Shown: piece after piece, positions 49,855-63,170 of the stretch
Numbering within the stretch: the stretch's first letter is position 1
Layout of the letters: every line of letters begins with the position of its first letter
Source of the DNA: Antedon bifida
Taxonomy: Eukaryota > Echinodermata > Crinoidea > Comatulida > Antedonidae
Assembly: GCA_963402885.1 (NCBI GenBank)
Contig: OY727094.1
Location: 32,738,501 to 32,802,500 of the forward strand
Direction of reading: 5' to 3'
Length of the DNA stretch: 64,000 bases
The notes under the pieces: generated by a model
What the model was told of the DNA's origin: nothing
What the model saw: only the letters and a program-made list of their open reading frames with translations
Database searches by the model: none
Made by a program: the position numbers and the translations under genes

Positions 49855-51095
49855 CTAGAATTTAATTCGTCACTTTGACGAATTATAGGTGATCATTTTT
49901 ATCATTTTAATGAAATTAATTTTTTTTTTTACATGCACGTACGTTAACATACGATCGTAAAAAGTTGATGTACGCCATCCTATGACATGATGCATATACG
50001 CTTATAGCGTTGAGTTGAGCCTATTATATGCCATATACATTATGTACAGTATATAATGTATATCTATATACAGTGTAGCATAGGTGAAATTACGGGACAC
50101 ACATCATGTTTTAATTTTTTGGCATGATGGAATTATCAAAATAAACTCGAAGATGACAATTTCGAAAGATAATGAATTGAGCAAATAAATAAAAGAATTG
50201 GAAGAGAATTTGGCACGTAGAATATTTTAAAAATTACAAGAAAATCGATCACAGATAAGCGAGTTGCGCTCTGTTTAATATGGTGGTCTATGACAAAAGG
50301 GGAAAAAAACCCTATTTTAAAAATTCATGTGGCCAAATGACTACTTCATACCATTTTGTACTTCTAATGTGTATATACCTTTATATCTACAACTCATTGG
50401 CTTCCATAATAAGTTAAAAAAATGGGGGGTCACCTTCCATTCTGAAGAGTTATATTCATTTTAAAAAGGCCTTATTTTTCCCCATTTTCAGCACTTTTGT
50501 ACAATTAAGGTGCGCATTTTGTCATTTTTAACGTGCTCGTATAGCAATATTTTAAGTCGAAATGTTCTCAAATTTGGTGAATGTACTATGGAAGATGAGT
50601 AGAATGCAATTTGTGCAAAAAATTGTTATTTTTTACGCTTTGTATGTACGCACGCGCAAAAACGTGTTTTTGCGCAGTAATTTTTTGAAACACGCAAATG
50701 GCCTAATTCATGCTCTAAATTGATCAAAACTTAATTTTGAGCTTTTAAAATTTTAAACGCTCGATTTCACGCGCTTGACCCTACGTGTGCGTGCGTTTTT
50801 ATTTGCTAATATTTTTACCCTTGACCTGAAGTTTACGTGTAGCGAATTTCATTATTATGTGATGATTAATTATGGAGATATGATTGATATATTGATTTCA
50901 CAAAATGGCGTATAAATGACGTCACGGATGAGTGATCACGCTGAAAAGCTTATTAGGACTAAGTAAAAGTATTTGAAAGAAATTGTGAAATTTTGGTAAT
51001 CATTGACATTAAACTTTTTGAGATATTTGTTACACAAAATCTGTACAGAAAGAAATTGGGAAGTAAAATTGTTTTTGTATAAAAACAATTTTACA
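49855..51095 (-). mobile_element. E32: family A element with one monomer deleted
   Basis: The length is 1,241 bp, against 1,510-1,590 for intact A elements. At about 50220 the sequence passes from the first monomer (TTTGGCACGTAG) to the matching phase of the second (AATATTTTAAAAATTAC, as in E11), removing about one 356-bp monomer. The terminal hairpin is the GTAAAATTG type at 51063-51094. Confidence 0.8.
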
Positions 51096-52654
51096 CTAGA
51101 ATTTAATTCGTCACTTTGACGAATTATAGGTGATCATTTTTATCATTTTACTGAAATTAATTTTTTTAAACATGCACGTACGTTAACATACGATCGGAAA
51201 ATGTTGATGTATGCCATCCTATTATATGCTTATAGTGCTGAGTTGTGCCTATATGCCATATACAATATGTACACTATATACAGTGTAGCATAGGTGAAAT
51301 TACGGGACACACATGTTCTAATTTTTTGGCATGATGACGTTATCAAACTAAACTTTAAGATGACAATTTCGAAAGATAATTAATTGAGCAAAAAAATATA
51401 AGATTTTGAAAAAAATTTGGCACGTAGAAGCGCTGTGCGCGCTCTTTGAATTGTGTATAACTTTGACGAAAAATTTGAAAAAACTACTTTTTCAATTCAA
51501 CTGGCCATATGTTAACGTCACAACATCCGATAGGCTTAATTTTTATATGAATTAATATCTACATTTCATCAGCTTTCATAATAAATTATAATCATCAAGG
51601 TAACCTTCAATTCTGAAGAGCTGTAAGATATTCAAATTTACTGCGAAGGTGAAATTACACGGCCTACGTTATTCAAGTTTTTACGCGTGATGACGTCATT
51701 AAAATGAAGATAGTGTCAACTCATGATAAAGATAATTAATTAAGCAAGCACATACTGAAAGTTGTGCGAAATTCGAGCACACATAACCAAGATGCGCTCT
51801 GTTGAATGTGATAATCTACACAAAAAGATAACAAATCCTAATTTTTAAATTCAAGTGGCCATTTGATGACGTCAAAACATTTTGTACGTAAAGTGTGTAC
51901 ATGAATTCATATCTACAACTCAATGGCTTCCAGAATAAGTTAAAAAAATCGGGGGTCATCTTGCATTCTGAAGAATTATTTTCATTTTAAAAAAGACCTA
52001 TTTTTCACCATTTTCAGAACTTTTGTAAAATTAATATGCGCATTTTGTCATTTTTAACGTGCTCGTATAGCGTTATTTTAAGTCGGAACTGACTCAAATT
52101 TGGTGAATGTACTAAGGATGGTGAGTAGAATGAGATTTGTAAAAAAAATTCATATTTTTTACGCTTTTTAAGTATCGCGCGCGCAAAAACGCATTTTTGC
52201 GCAGTAATTTTTTGAAACACGCAAATGGCCTAATTCATGCTCTAAATTGATCAAAACTTAATTTTGAGCGTTTTAAATTTTTAACGCGCGATATCACGCG
52301 CATGAACCTATGTGCGCGTGCGTTTTTATTTGCTAATATTTTTACCCTTGACCTGAAGTTTACGTGTAGTGAATTTCATTAATATGTGATAATGAATTAT
52401 GGAGATATGATTGATAATGTGATTTCGCAAAATGGCGTATAAATGTCGTCACGGATGAGTGATCATGCTGGAAAGCTTATTAGGATTAAGTTATATTATT
52501 TGAAAGATATTCTGAAATTTTGGTAATCATTGACATTAAACTTTTTGAGATAATTGTTACACAAAATAGTGTACAGAAACAATAAAAAGAAAAAAAATAA
52601 AGATTTCATACAATAACAATAGGTGATCATTTAGCATTCTAAATGATCACCTAA
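51096..52654 (-). mobile_element. E33: family A element, complete ends
   Basis: Closely resembles E12 and E20 (ATGTACACTATATACAG; GTAAAGTGTGTACATG), with a 14-bp hairpin at 52620-52653. Confidence 0.8.
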
Positions 52655-54174
52655 CTAGAATTTAATTCGTCACTTTGACGAATTATAGGTGATCATTTTT
52701 ATCATTTTAATGAAATTAACATTTTTTAAACAAGCATGTACGTTAACATACGATCGTAAAAAGTTGATGTACACCATCCTATGACATGATGCATATACAC
52801 TTATAGTGCTGAGTTGTACCTATTATGTGTCATATACAATATGTACAGTATATCTATATACAGTGTAGCATAGGTGAAATTACGGGACCCACATCGTGTT
52901 CTAAATTTTTGGTATGATGGAATTATCAAAATGAACTCGAAGATGACAATTTCGAAAGATAATGAATTGAGCAAATAAATATAAGGATTGGAAGAGAATT
53001 TGACACGTAGAAGCGCAATGCGCGCTCTTTGAAATTTGTATAACTTCGACTAAAGAAATTTAAAAACTACTTTTTAACTTCAACTGGCCATATGATAACA
53101 TCACAACATCCAATAGGCTTAATTTTTATATGAATTCATATCTACATTTCATCAGCTTTCATAATAAGTTATAATCTTCAAGGTCACCTTTAATTCTGAA
53201 GAGCTATAAGATATTCAAATGTATGGTGTAGCTGAAATTACACGACCTAGGTTATTCAAGTTTTTACGCGTGATGACGTCATCAAAATAAAAATGTTGAC
53301 AACTCCTAAGATAGATAATTAATTGAGCAAGTACATACTAAAATTTGTGCGAAAATCGGGCTCAAATAACGGAGATGCGCTCTATTGAATGTGATAATCC
53401 ACACAAAAAGATAAAAAATACTAATTTTTAAATTCAAGTGGCCATTTGATGACGTCATACCATTTTGTACGTCTAATATGTATATATATTTATATCTACA
53501 ACTTATTGGCTTCCATAATAAGTTAAAAAAATTGGGGGTCACCTGCCATTCTGAAGAGTAATATTCATTTTAAAAAGGCCATATTTTTTACCATTTTTAG
53601 CACTTTTGTACAATTAATGTGCACATTTTGTCATTTTTAACGTGCTCGTATAGCGTTATTTTAAGTCGGAATGGACTCAAAGTCGGAGAATGTACTAAGG
53701 ATTGTGAGTAGAATGTGATGTATACATCAAATTTTTTTTTTTACGCTTTTTAAAAATCGCGGGCGCAAAAATGTGTTTTTGCGCAGTAATTTTTTGAAAC
53801 ACGCAAATGGCCTATTTCATGCTCTAAATTGATCAAAACTTAATTTTGAGCTTTTTAAAATTTCAACGCGCGATTTCACGTGCATGACCTTGAAACGCGC
53901 GAGTTTTTATTTGCCAATATATTTTAGCTTGACCTGAAGTTTACGTGTAGTGAATTTCATTAATATGTGATAATGAAATATGGAGATATGATTGATAATG
54001 TGATTTCACAAAATGGCGTATACGTGACGTCACGGATGAGTGATCACGCTGAAAAGCTTATTATGGCTAAGTTAAAGTATTTGAAAGACATGGTGAAATT
54101 TTTGTGATCGTTGCCATTCAACTTTTTGAGATATTTGTTACACAAAAAGTGTACAGAAAGAAGAATAACAACAA
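52655..54174 (-). mobile_element. E34: family A element, main part, split by C elements
   Basis: Body ends AGAAAGAAGAATAACAACAA before E35. The terminal end is best matched to 58359-58413, beyond three family C units. Confidence 0.7.
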
Positions 54175-55732
54175 CTAGATCTTAAACTCGTCACTTGAGG
54201 ACGAGTTTGGTTATCCGCCCGCAACAAAACGTATCTTGCGTATTAAAGTACTTCTCAATTATGACTTTTCCAAAAAAGTAGCCTATTCAAAATTAAAACT
54301 GCCCTTTAAGTGTAATAACCAAATAAATCCTTTTTTGATTGTTTTCCCGTGATGGGATTCGAACCCGGTACCTGTGATACCAAAGTCGGTTGCACTACAC
54401 ATCGAGCCATATCAGCACCTGGTGAAGAAAATCCGAAGAAAGAATCCTCGTTCATTCGGTATGTCGTGAACCCCCTCGATGCAAGTTGATTATTACATAT
54501 CGAACTTAAATCATAATGTTTACTATGATGAAATCTTCACACATTTTAAACAGTGACATATTATGAAAGTGCATACTTTCAAGTTTAATATATTAACATG
54601 TAAAGAAAAAAGATAAACGTTATGTTAATTGTTTTACTCTTTGAATATGTTTATGTTTGTTTGATGATAAATATTTCAAAAATTACATTTAATATGCAAA
54701 TAATGTAGCCATCAAACACTTTTTAACATTCAAGACTATTATAAATTAGACCTGTGATTCATACTCTGCAAGAAAATAAAATAAAAAAATGGGGTAACCT
54801 TGCATTCTGATGAACTGTTTCATTTTTAAAAGTAGACATATTTTGGAACATTTTCACAATTTGTTGACGTTTTCGTGCGCAACCTGTCATGTTTAACGTG
54901 CTCGTAGAACGCCATTTCAAGTTGAAAAGTGAATAAAATAACGTAAAATTGTTAACCGAAGATTTAAAAACACAAATCGTGTAAAAGAAATGCTCATACG
55001 TGTTCCCTGCGCCGTGCGCGCGTAAAAATGTGCGCAACAGTGGCAATTTTTTAAACGCTTAAAATGACCTGAATCGTGCTCTAATTTAATCAGAAATTGA
55101 TTTGGAGCATTTTAAAATTTCAAACGCCATTTACGCGCGCACTTTCTAACGTTACAAATTGCGGTAGCGTTAAAAAAGTTAACTTTTGATGTGAAGCAAA
55201 CGTGGCTGAAAATGACGTTAAAAAATATTCGTTTGTTTCGAAGTTATAACCGATTTAAGATTTTCAGAAAATCACGCGTAACTTACGCTACGCGGCTCTG
55301 ACATCGTCAAAAAGCTTGGCTGGACAACTTCAGTAAAATGTCTAAATGCTGAACAAGTTACAACATATTATGTTTACACGTTGAAGAGAAACAGCGTGCA
55401 CAAAATAAGAAGAGTAAAATATTTCAAACGCAATTTACGCGAAAACTTTCTAGTCTCCAAAAATGTGTTAAACATTCCAAAAGTTAGCCATTGATGTGAA
55501 GAAAACGTGGCTGAAAATTTCGTTAAAAAATATTTATCGGTTTCGAAGTTATGACCGATTTAAGATTTTCAGAAAATCGCGCGTGACTTACGCTACGCGG
55601 ATCTGACAGCGTCCAAAAGCTTGGCTGAACATCTTCAGTTAAATGTCTAAATGTTGACCAAGTTACAACATGTTATGTTAACACGTTGAAGAGAAAACGC
55701 GTGCACAAAATCTGAGAAAGAAAGAAGAATAA
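54175..55732 (-). mobile_element. E35: family C element without adjacent hairpin
   Basis: Left end CTAGATCTTAAACTCG. It has the 304-bp internal duplication also seen in E19 (ATTTCAAACG at 55117 and 55421), so the two share a recent ancestor. It ends AGAAAGAAGAATAA before E36. Confidence 0.8.
54346..54418 (-). other. tRNA-like segment in E35, perfect box B
   Basis: Minus-strand 73-nt module with GGGTTCGAATCCC. The 5' part differs slightly from other copies (GTGCTGATATGG). Confidence 0.55.
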
Positions 55733-56987
55733 CTAGAACTTAAACTCGTCACTTGAGGACGAGTTTGGTTATCCGCCCGCAACAAAACGTATCTTGCGCA
55801 TTCAAGTACTTTTCAATCATGACTTTTCCAAAAATTAGCTCATTCAAAATTTAAACTGCTCTTTCAGTTTAATTACCAAATAAATCTTTTTATTTAAATG
55901 TTTTCCCGTGACGGGATTCGATCCCGGTACCTCTGATACCAAAGTCGGTTGCACTACACATCGAGCCATATGAGCACCTGTCGAATAAAATCCAAAGAAA
56001 GATTACTCGTTTATTCGGTATGTCGTGAACCCCCTCGATGCAAGTTGATTATTACATATCAAACTAAATCATAATTTTAACTATAATGAAATCTTCACAA
56101 ATTTTAAACAGTGACATATTACGAAAGTGCATACTTTCAAGTTTTATATATTAACATGTGAAGAAAAAAGATAAACGTTATGTTTATTGTTTTGCTCTTT
56201 GAAAATGTTAGTGTTTGTTTGATGATCAAAATTTCAAAAATTATATTTAATATGCAAATAATGTAGCCATCAAACACGTTTTAGCATTCAACACTATAAT
56301 AAATTAGACATACGATTCATACACTGCAAGAAGATAAAATAAAAAATGGGGGTAACCGTTAATTCTGATAAACTGTTTCATTTTTAAAAGTAGACATATT
56401 TTGCAACATTTTCACAATTTTGTAACGTTTTACGTGCGCAACCAGTCATGTTTAACGTGCTCGTGGAACGCCATTTCAAGTTGAATAGTGAATAAAATAA
56501 CGCAAAATTGTTAACTGAAGTTTGAAAAACACAATCTATGCAAAATAAAGGCTCATACGCGTTCCCTGTGCCGTGCGCGCGTGAAAATGTGCGCATCTGG
56601 TGGGAATTTTTTAAACGCTTAAAATGACCTGAAACGTGCGCTAATTTAATCAGAAAATGATTTTAAGCATTTTAAAATTTCAAACGCCGTTTACGCGCGC
56701 ACTTTCTAATGTTACAAAATTCGGTAGCGATAAAACAGTTTACAATTGATGTGAAGCAACCGTGGCTGAAAATTTCGTTAAAAAATATTTATTTGTTTCA
56801 AAGTTATGATCAATTTAAGAATTTCAGAAATTCGCGCGTAACTTACGCTACGTGGCTCTGACAGCGTCCAAAAGCTTCGCAGTACAACTTCAGTTAAATG
56901 TCTAAATGTTTAGAAAGTTACAACATGTTATGTTAACACGTTGCAGAGAAACAGCGTGCACAAAATCTGAGAAAGAAAGAAGAATAA
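55733..56987 (-). mobile_element. E36: family C element without adjacent hairpin
   Basis: Left end CTAGAACTTAAACTCG. No 304-bp duplication. It ends AGAAAGAAGAATAA before E37. Confidence 0.8.
55905..55977 (-). other. tRNA-like segment in E36
   Basis: Same module as in E4, with GGGATCGAATCCC at the box B position. Confidence 0.55.
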
Positions 56988-58299
56988 CTAGATCTGAACT
57001 CGTCACTTGAGGACGAGTTTGGTTATCCGCCCGCAACAAAACGTATCTTGCGCATTCAAGTACTTTTCAGTTATGGCTTTTCCAAAAAGTAGCCTATTCG
57101 AAATTAAAACTGCCTTTTCAGTGTAACAACCAAATAAATCCTTTTATTAAATTGTTTTCCCGTGACGGGACTCGATCCCGGTACCTCTGATACCAAAGTC
57201 GGTGGCACTACACATCGAGCCATTTGAGCACCTGTCGAATAAAATCCGAAGAAAGCTTCCTCGTTCATTCGGTATGTCGTGAACCACTCGATGCAAATAG
57301 ATTATTACTTATCAAACTAAATCATAATTTTTACTATGATGAAATCTTCACAAATTTTAAACAGTAACATATTATGAAAGTGCATACTTTTAAGTTTTAT
57401 ATATTAACATGTGAAGAAAAAAGATAAACGTTATGTTTATTGTTTTGCTCTTTGAAAATGTTTATGTTTGTTTGATGATAAAAATTTCAAAAATTATTTT
57501 TAATATGCAAATAATGTAGCCTTCAAACACGTTTTAACATTCAACACTATAATAAATCACACCTACGATTCATACACTGCAAGAAAATAAAATAAAAAAT
57601 AGGGGTAACCTTACATTCTGATGAACTGTATCATTTTTAAAAGTAGACATATTTTGCAACATTTTCACAATTTTTTAACGTTTTATGTGCGCAACCAGTC
57701 ATGTTTAACGTGCTCGTAGAACGCCATTTCAAGTTGAATAGTGAATAAAATAACGTAAAATTGTTAACCGAAGATTGAAAAACACAAATCGTGCAAAAGA
57801 AATGCTCATACGTGATTCCTGCGGCGTGCGCGCGTAAAAATGTGCGCACCTGGTGGCAATTTTTCAAACGCTTAAAATGACCTGAATCGTGCTCTAATTT
57901 AATCAGAAATTGATTTGGAGCATTTTAAAATTTCAAACGCCGTTTACGCGCGCACTTTCCAATGTTACAAATTTCGGTAGCGATAAAAAAGTTAGCAATT
58001 GATGTGAAGTAAACGTGGCTGAACATTACGTTGAAAAATATTCATCTGTTTCGAAGTTATGATCAACTTAGGATTTTCAGAAAATCGCGCGTGACTTACG
58101 CTACGCGGCTCTGACATCGTCAAAAAGCTTGGCTGCACATCTTCAGTTAAATGTCTAAATGTTTACCAAGTTACAACATGTAATGTTAACACGTTGCAGA
58201 GAAAAGTTGAACACAAAAAGTGGCGGAAATCGAGAAGAATAATAAAAAAAAAGTAACACTACAATTCCAAGGGCTTATCCGCTTGAGGCGGATAACCAA
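56988..58299 (-). mobile_element. E37: family C element, complete
   Basis: Left end CTAGATCTGAACTCG. The terminal hairpin at 58272-58297 (TTATCCGC/GCGGATAA, loop TTGAG) is followed by AA and then by further stranded ends. It is the innermost of the nest inside E34. Confidence 0.8.
57159..57231 (-). other. tRNA-like segment in E37
   Basis: Same module as in E4, more decayed: GGGATCGAGTCCC at box B and AAATGGCTCG at box A. Confidence 0.5.
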
Positions 58300-58358
58300 T
58301 AAAAAAAAAAAGAAACACGTACAATAACAAAGGTTATCCGCTTGTGGCGGATAACCAA
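58300..58358 (-). mobile_element. Stranded terminal end of a family C element
   Basis: An A-rich tract, GTACAATAACAA and a perfect 10-bp hairpin at 58332-58356 (GGTTATCCGC/GCGGATAACC, loop TTGTG), then AA. It belongs to E36 or E35. Only two C hairpins exist for three C bodies, so one end has been lost. Confidence 0.7.
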
Positions 58359-58413
58359 TAAAGATTTTGTACAATAACAATAGGTGATCATTTTATTCTA
58401 AATGATCACCTAA
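58359..58413 (-). mobile_element. Stranded terminal end of a family A element (assigned to E34)
   Basis: TAAAGATTTTGTAC, TACAATAACAA and the A hairpin at 58381-58412, lying behind C-family ends. E34 is the nearest unclosed A body. Confidence 0.68.
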
Positions 58414-59989
58414 CTAGAATTTAATTCGTCACTTTGACGAATTATAGGTGATCATTTTTATCATTTTACTGAAATTAATTTTTTTTAAACATGCACGTAC
58501 GTTAACATACGATCGGAAAATGTTGATGTATGCCATCCTATTATATGCTTATAGTGCTGAGTTGTGCCTATATGCCATATACAATATGTACAGTATATAC
58601 TGTATATCTATATACAGTGTAGCATAGGTGAAATTACGGGACACACATGTTCTAATTTTTTGGCATGATGACGTTATCAAACTAAACTTTAAGATGACAA
58701 TTTCGAAAGATAATTAATTGAGCAAAAAAATTTAAGATTTGGAAAAAAATTTGGCACGTAGAAGCGCTGTGCGCGCTCTTTGAATTGTGTATAACTTTGA
58801 CGAAAAATATGAAAAAACTACTTTTTCACTTCAACTGGCCATATGTTAACGTCACAACATCCTATAGGCTTAATTTTTATATGAATTAATATCTACATTT
58901 CATCAGCTTTCATAATAAATTATAATCATCAAGGTAACCTTCAATTCTGAAGAGCTGTAAGATATTCAAATTTACTGCGAAGGTGAAATTACACGGCCTA
59001 CGTTATTCAAGTTTTTACGCGTGATGACGTCATTAAAATGAAGATAGTGTCAACTCATGATAAAGATAATTAATTAAGCAAGCACATACTGAAAGTTGTG
59101 CGAAATTCGAGCACACATAACCAAGATGCGCTCTGTTGAATGTGATGATCTACACAAAAAGATAACAAATCCTAATTTTTAAATTCAAGTGGCCATTTGA
59201 TGACGTCAAAACATTTTGTACGTAAAATGTCTACATGAATTCATATCTACAACTCAATGGCTTCCAGAATAAGTTAAAAAAATCGGGGGTCATCTTGCAT
59301 TCTGAGGAATTATTTTCATTTTAAAAAAGACCTATTTTTCACCATTTTCAGAACTTTTGTAAAATTAATGTGCGCATTTTGTCATTTTTAACGTGCTCGT
59401 ATAGCGTTATTTTAAGTCGGAACTGACTCAAATTTGGTGAATGTACTAAGGATGGTGAGTAGAATGAGATTTGTAAAAAAAAATCATATTTTTTACGCTT
59501 TTTAAGTATCGCGCGCGCAAAAACGCATTTTTGCGTAGTATTTTTTTGAAACACGCAAATGGCCTAATTCATGCTCTAAATTGATCAAAACTTAATTTTG
59601 AGCGTTTTAAATTTTTAACGCGCGATATCACGCGCATGAACCTACGTGCGCGTGCGTTTTTATTTGCTAATATTTTTACCCTTGATTTGAAGTTTACGTG
59701 TAGTGAATTTCATTAATATGTGATAATGAATTATGGAGATATGATTGATAATGTGATTTCGCAAAATGGCGTATAAATGTCGTCACGGATGAGTGATCAC
59801 GCTGGAAAGCTTATTAGGATTAAGTTATATTATTTGAAAGATATTCTGAAATTTTTGTAATCATTGACATTAAACTTTTTGAGATAATTGTTACACAAAA
59901 TAGTGTACAGAAACAATAAAAAGAAAAAAAATAATAAAGATTTTATACAATAACAATAGGTGATCATTTTATTCTAAATGATCACCTAA
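58414..59989 (-). mobile_element. E38: family A element, complete ends
   Basis: E3-like subtype with the A hairpin at 59957-59988. An extra TAATAAAAAAA separates it from E39, so the next element did not land exactly at its tip. Confidence 0.8.
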
Positions 59990-60000
59990 TAATAAAAAAA

Positions 60001-61585
60001 CTAGAATTTAATTCGTCACTTTGACGAATTATAGGTGATCATTTTTATCATTTTACTGAAATTAATTTTTTTTAAACATGCACGTACGTTAACATACGAT
60101 CGGAAAATGTTGATGTATGCCATCCTATTATATGCTTATAGTGCTGAGTTGTGCCTATATGCCATATACAATATGTACAGTATATACTGTATATCTATAT
60201 ACAGTGTAGCATAGGTGAAATTACGGGACACACATGTTCTAATTTTTTGGCATGATGACGTTATCAAACTAAACTTTAAGATGACAATTTCGAAAGATAA
60301 TTAATTGAGCAAAAAAATATAAGATTTGGAAAAATATTTGGCACGTAGAAGCGCTGTGCGCGCTCTTTGAATTGTGTATAACTTTGACGAAAAATATGAA
60401 AAAACTACTTTTTCACTTCAACTGGCCATATGTTAACGTCACAACATCCGATAGGCTTAATTTTTATATGAATTAATATCTACATTTCATCAGCTTTCAT
60501 AATAAATTATAATCATCAAGGTAACCTTCAATTCTGAAGAGCTGTAAGATATTCAAATTTACTGCGAAGGTGAAATTACACGGCCTACGTTATTCAAGTT
60601 TTTACGCGTGATGACGTCATTAAAATGAAGATAGTGTCAACTCATGATAAAGATAATTAATTAAGCAAGCACATACTGAAAGTTGTGCGAAATTCGAGCA
60701 CACATAACCAAGATGCGCTCTGTTGAATGTGATAATCTACACAAAAAGATAACAAATCCTAATTTTTAAATTCAAGTGGCCATTTGATGACGTCAAAACA
60801 TTTTGTACGTAAAATGTGTACATGAATTCATATCTACAACTCAATGGCTTCCAGAATAAGTTAAAAAAATCGGGGGTCATCTTGCATTCTGAAGAATTAT
60901 TTTCATTTTAAAAAAGACCTATTTTTCACCATTTTCAGAACTTTTGTAAAATTAATGTGCGCATTTTGTCATTTTTAACGTGCTCGTATAGCGTTATTTT
61001 AAGTCGGAACTGACTCAAATTTGGTGAATGTACTAAGGATGGTGAGTAGAATGAGATTTGTAAAAAAAATTCATGTTTTTTACGCTTTTTAAGTATCGCG
61101 CGCGCAAAAACGCATTTTTGCGCAGTAATTTTTTGAAACACGCAAATGGCCTAATTCATGCTCTAAATTGATCAAAACTTAGTTTTGAGCGTTTTAAATT
61201 TTTAACGCGCGATATCACGCGCATGAACCTACGTGCGCGTGCGTTTTTATTTGCTAATATTTTTACCCTTGATCTGAAGTTTACGTGTAGTGAATTTCAT
61301 TAATATGTGATAATGAATTATGGAGATATGATTGATAATGTGATTTCGCAAAATGGCGTATAAATGTCGTCACGGATGAGTGATCACGCTGGAAAGCTTA
61401 TTAGGATTAAGTTATATTATTTGAAAGATATTCTGAAATTTTTGTAATCATTGACATTAAACTTTTTGAGATAATTGTTACACAAAATAGTGTACAGAAA
61501 CAATAAAAAGAAAAAAAAAAAAAATAATAATAAAGATTTTATACAATAACAATAGGTGATCATTTTATTCTAAATGATCACCTAA
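60001..61585 (-). mobile_element. E39: family A element, complete ends
   Basis: E3-like subtype. Its own hairpin at 61553-61584 is followed at once by a second A hairpin module. Confidence 0.8.
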
Positions 61586-61650
61586 AAAATAATAATAAAG
61601 ATTTTATACAATAACAATAGGTGATCATTTTATTCTAAATGATCACCTAA
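61586..61650 (-). mobile_element. Second A terminal end in tandem
   Basis: AATAATAATAAAG, TACAATAACAA and the hairpin at 61618-61649. It nearly repeats the preceding end. Under the nesting model it is the stranded end of an earlier unclosed A element (E30 is the nearest). A local duplication of E39's end is the alternative. Confidence 0.55.
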
Positions 61651-63170
61651 CTAGAATTTAATTCGTCACTTTGACGAATTATAGGTGATCATTTTTATCA
61701 TTTTACTGAAATTAATTTTTTTTTAAACATGCACGTACGTTAACATACGATCGGAAAATGTTGATGTATGCCATCCTATTATATGCTTATAGTGCTGAGT
61801 TGTGCCTATATGCCATATACAATATGTACAGTATATACTGTATATCTATATACAGTGTAGCATAGGTGAAATTGCGGGACACATGTTCTAATTTTTTGGC
61901 ATGATGACGTTATCAAACTAAACTTTAAGATGACAATTTCGAAAGATAATTAATTGAGCAAATAAATATAAGAATTGGAAAAAAATTTGGCACGTAGAAG
62001 CGCTGTGCGCGCTCTTTGAATTGTGTATAACTTTGACGAAAAATATGAAAAAACTACTTTTTCACTTCAACTGGCCATATGTTAACGTCACAACATCCGA
62101 TAGGCTTAATTTTTATATGAATTAATATCTACATTTCATCAGCTTTCATAATAAATTATAATCATCAAGGTAACCTTCAATTCTGAAGAGCTGTAAGATA
62201 TTCAAATTTACTGCGAAGGTGAAATTACACGGCCTACGTTATTCAAGTTTTTACGCGTGATGACGTCATTAAAATGAAGATAGTGTCAACTCATGATAAA
62301 GATAATTAATTAAGCAAGCACATACTGAAAGTTGTGCGAAATTCGAGCACACATAACCAAGATGCGCTCTGTTGAATGTGATAATCTACACAAAAAGATA
62401 ACAAATCCTAATTTTTAAATTCAAGTGGCCATTTGATGACGTCAAAACATTTTGTACGTAAAATGTGTACATGAATTCATATCTACAACTCAATGGCTTC
62501 CAGAATAAGTTAAAAAAATCGGGGGTCATCTTGCATTCTGAAGAATTATTTTCATTTTAAAAAAGACCTATTTTTCACCATTTTCAGAACTTTTGTAAAA
62601 TAAATGTGCGCATTTTGTCATTTTTAACGTGCTCGTATAGCGTTATTTTAAGTCGGAACTGACTCAAATTTGGTGAATGTACTAAGGATGGTGAGTAGAA
62701 TGAGATTTGTAAAAAAAATTCATATTTTTTACGCTTTTTAAGTATCGCGCGCGCAAAAACGCATTTTTGCGCAGTAATTTTTTGAAACACGCAAATGGCC
62801 TAATTCATGCTCTAAATTGATCAAAACTTAATTTTGAGCGTTTTAAATTTTTAACGCGCGATATCACGCGCATGAACCTACGTGCGCGTGCGTTTTTATT
62901 TGCTAATATTTTTACCCTTGATCTGAAGTTTACGTGTAGTGAATTTCATTAATATGTGATAATGAATTATGGAGATATGATTGATAATGTGATTTCGCAA
63001 AATGGCGTATAAATGTCGTCACGGATGAGTGATCACGCTGGAAAGCTTATTAGGATTAAGTTGTATTATTTGAAAGATATTCTGAAATTTTTGTAATCAT
63101 TGACATTAAACTTTTTGAGATAATTGTTACACAAAATAGTGTACAGAAACAATAAAAAGAAAAAAAATAA
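61651..63170 (-). mobile_element. E40: family A element without adjacent hairpin
   Basis: Near-identical to E30, but its tract is longer (AAAAAGAAAAAAAATAA) before E41. Its terminal end should lie beyond the window if it was split by E41. Confidence 0.78.
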
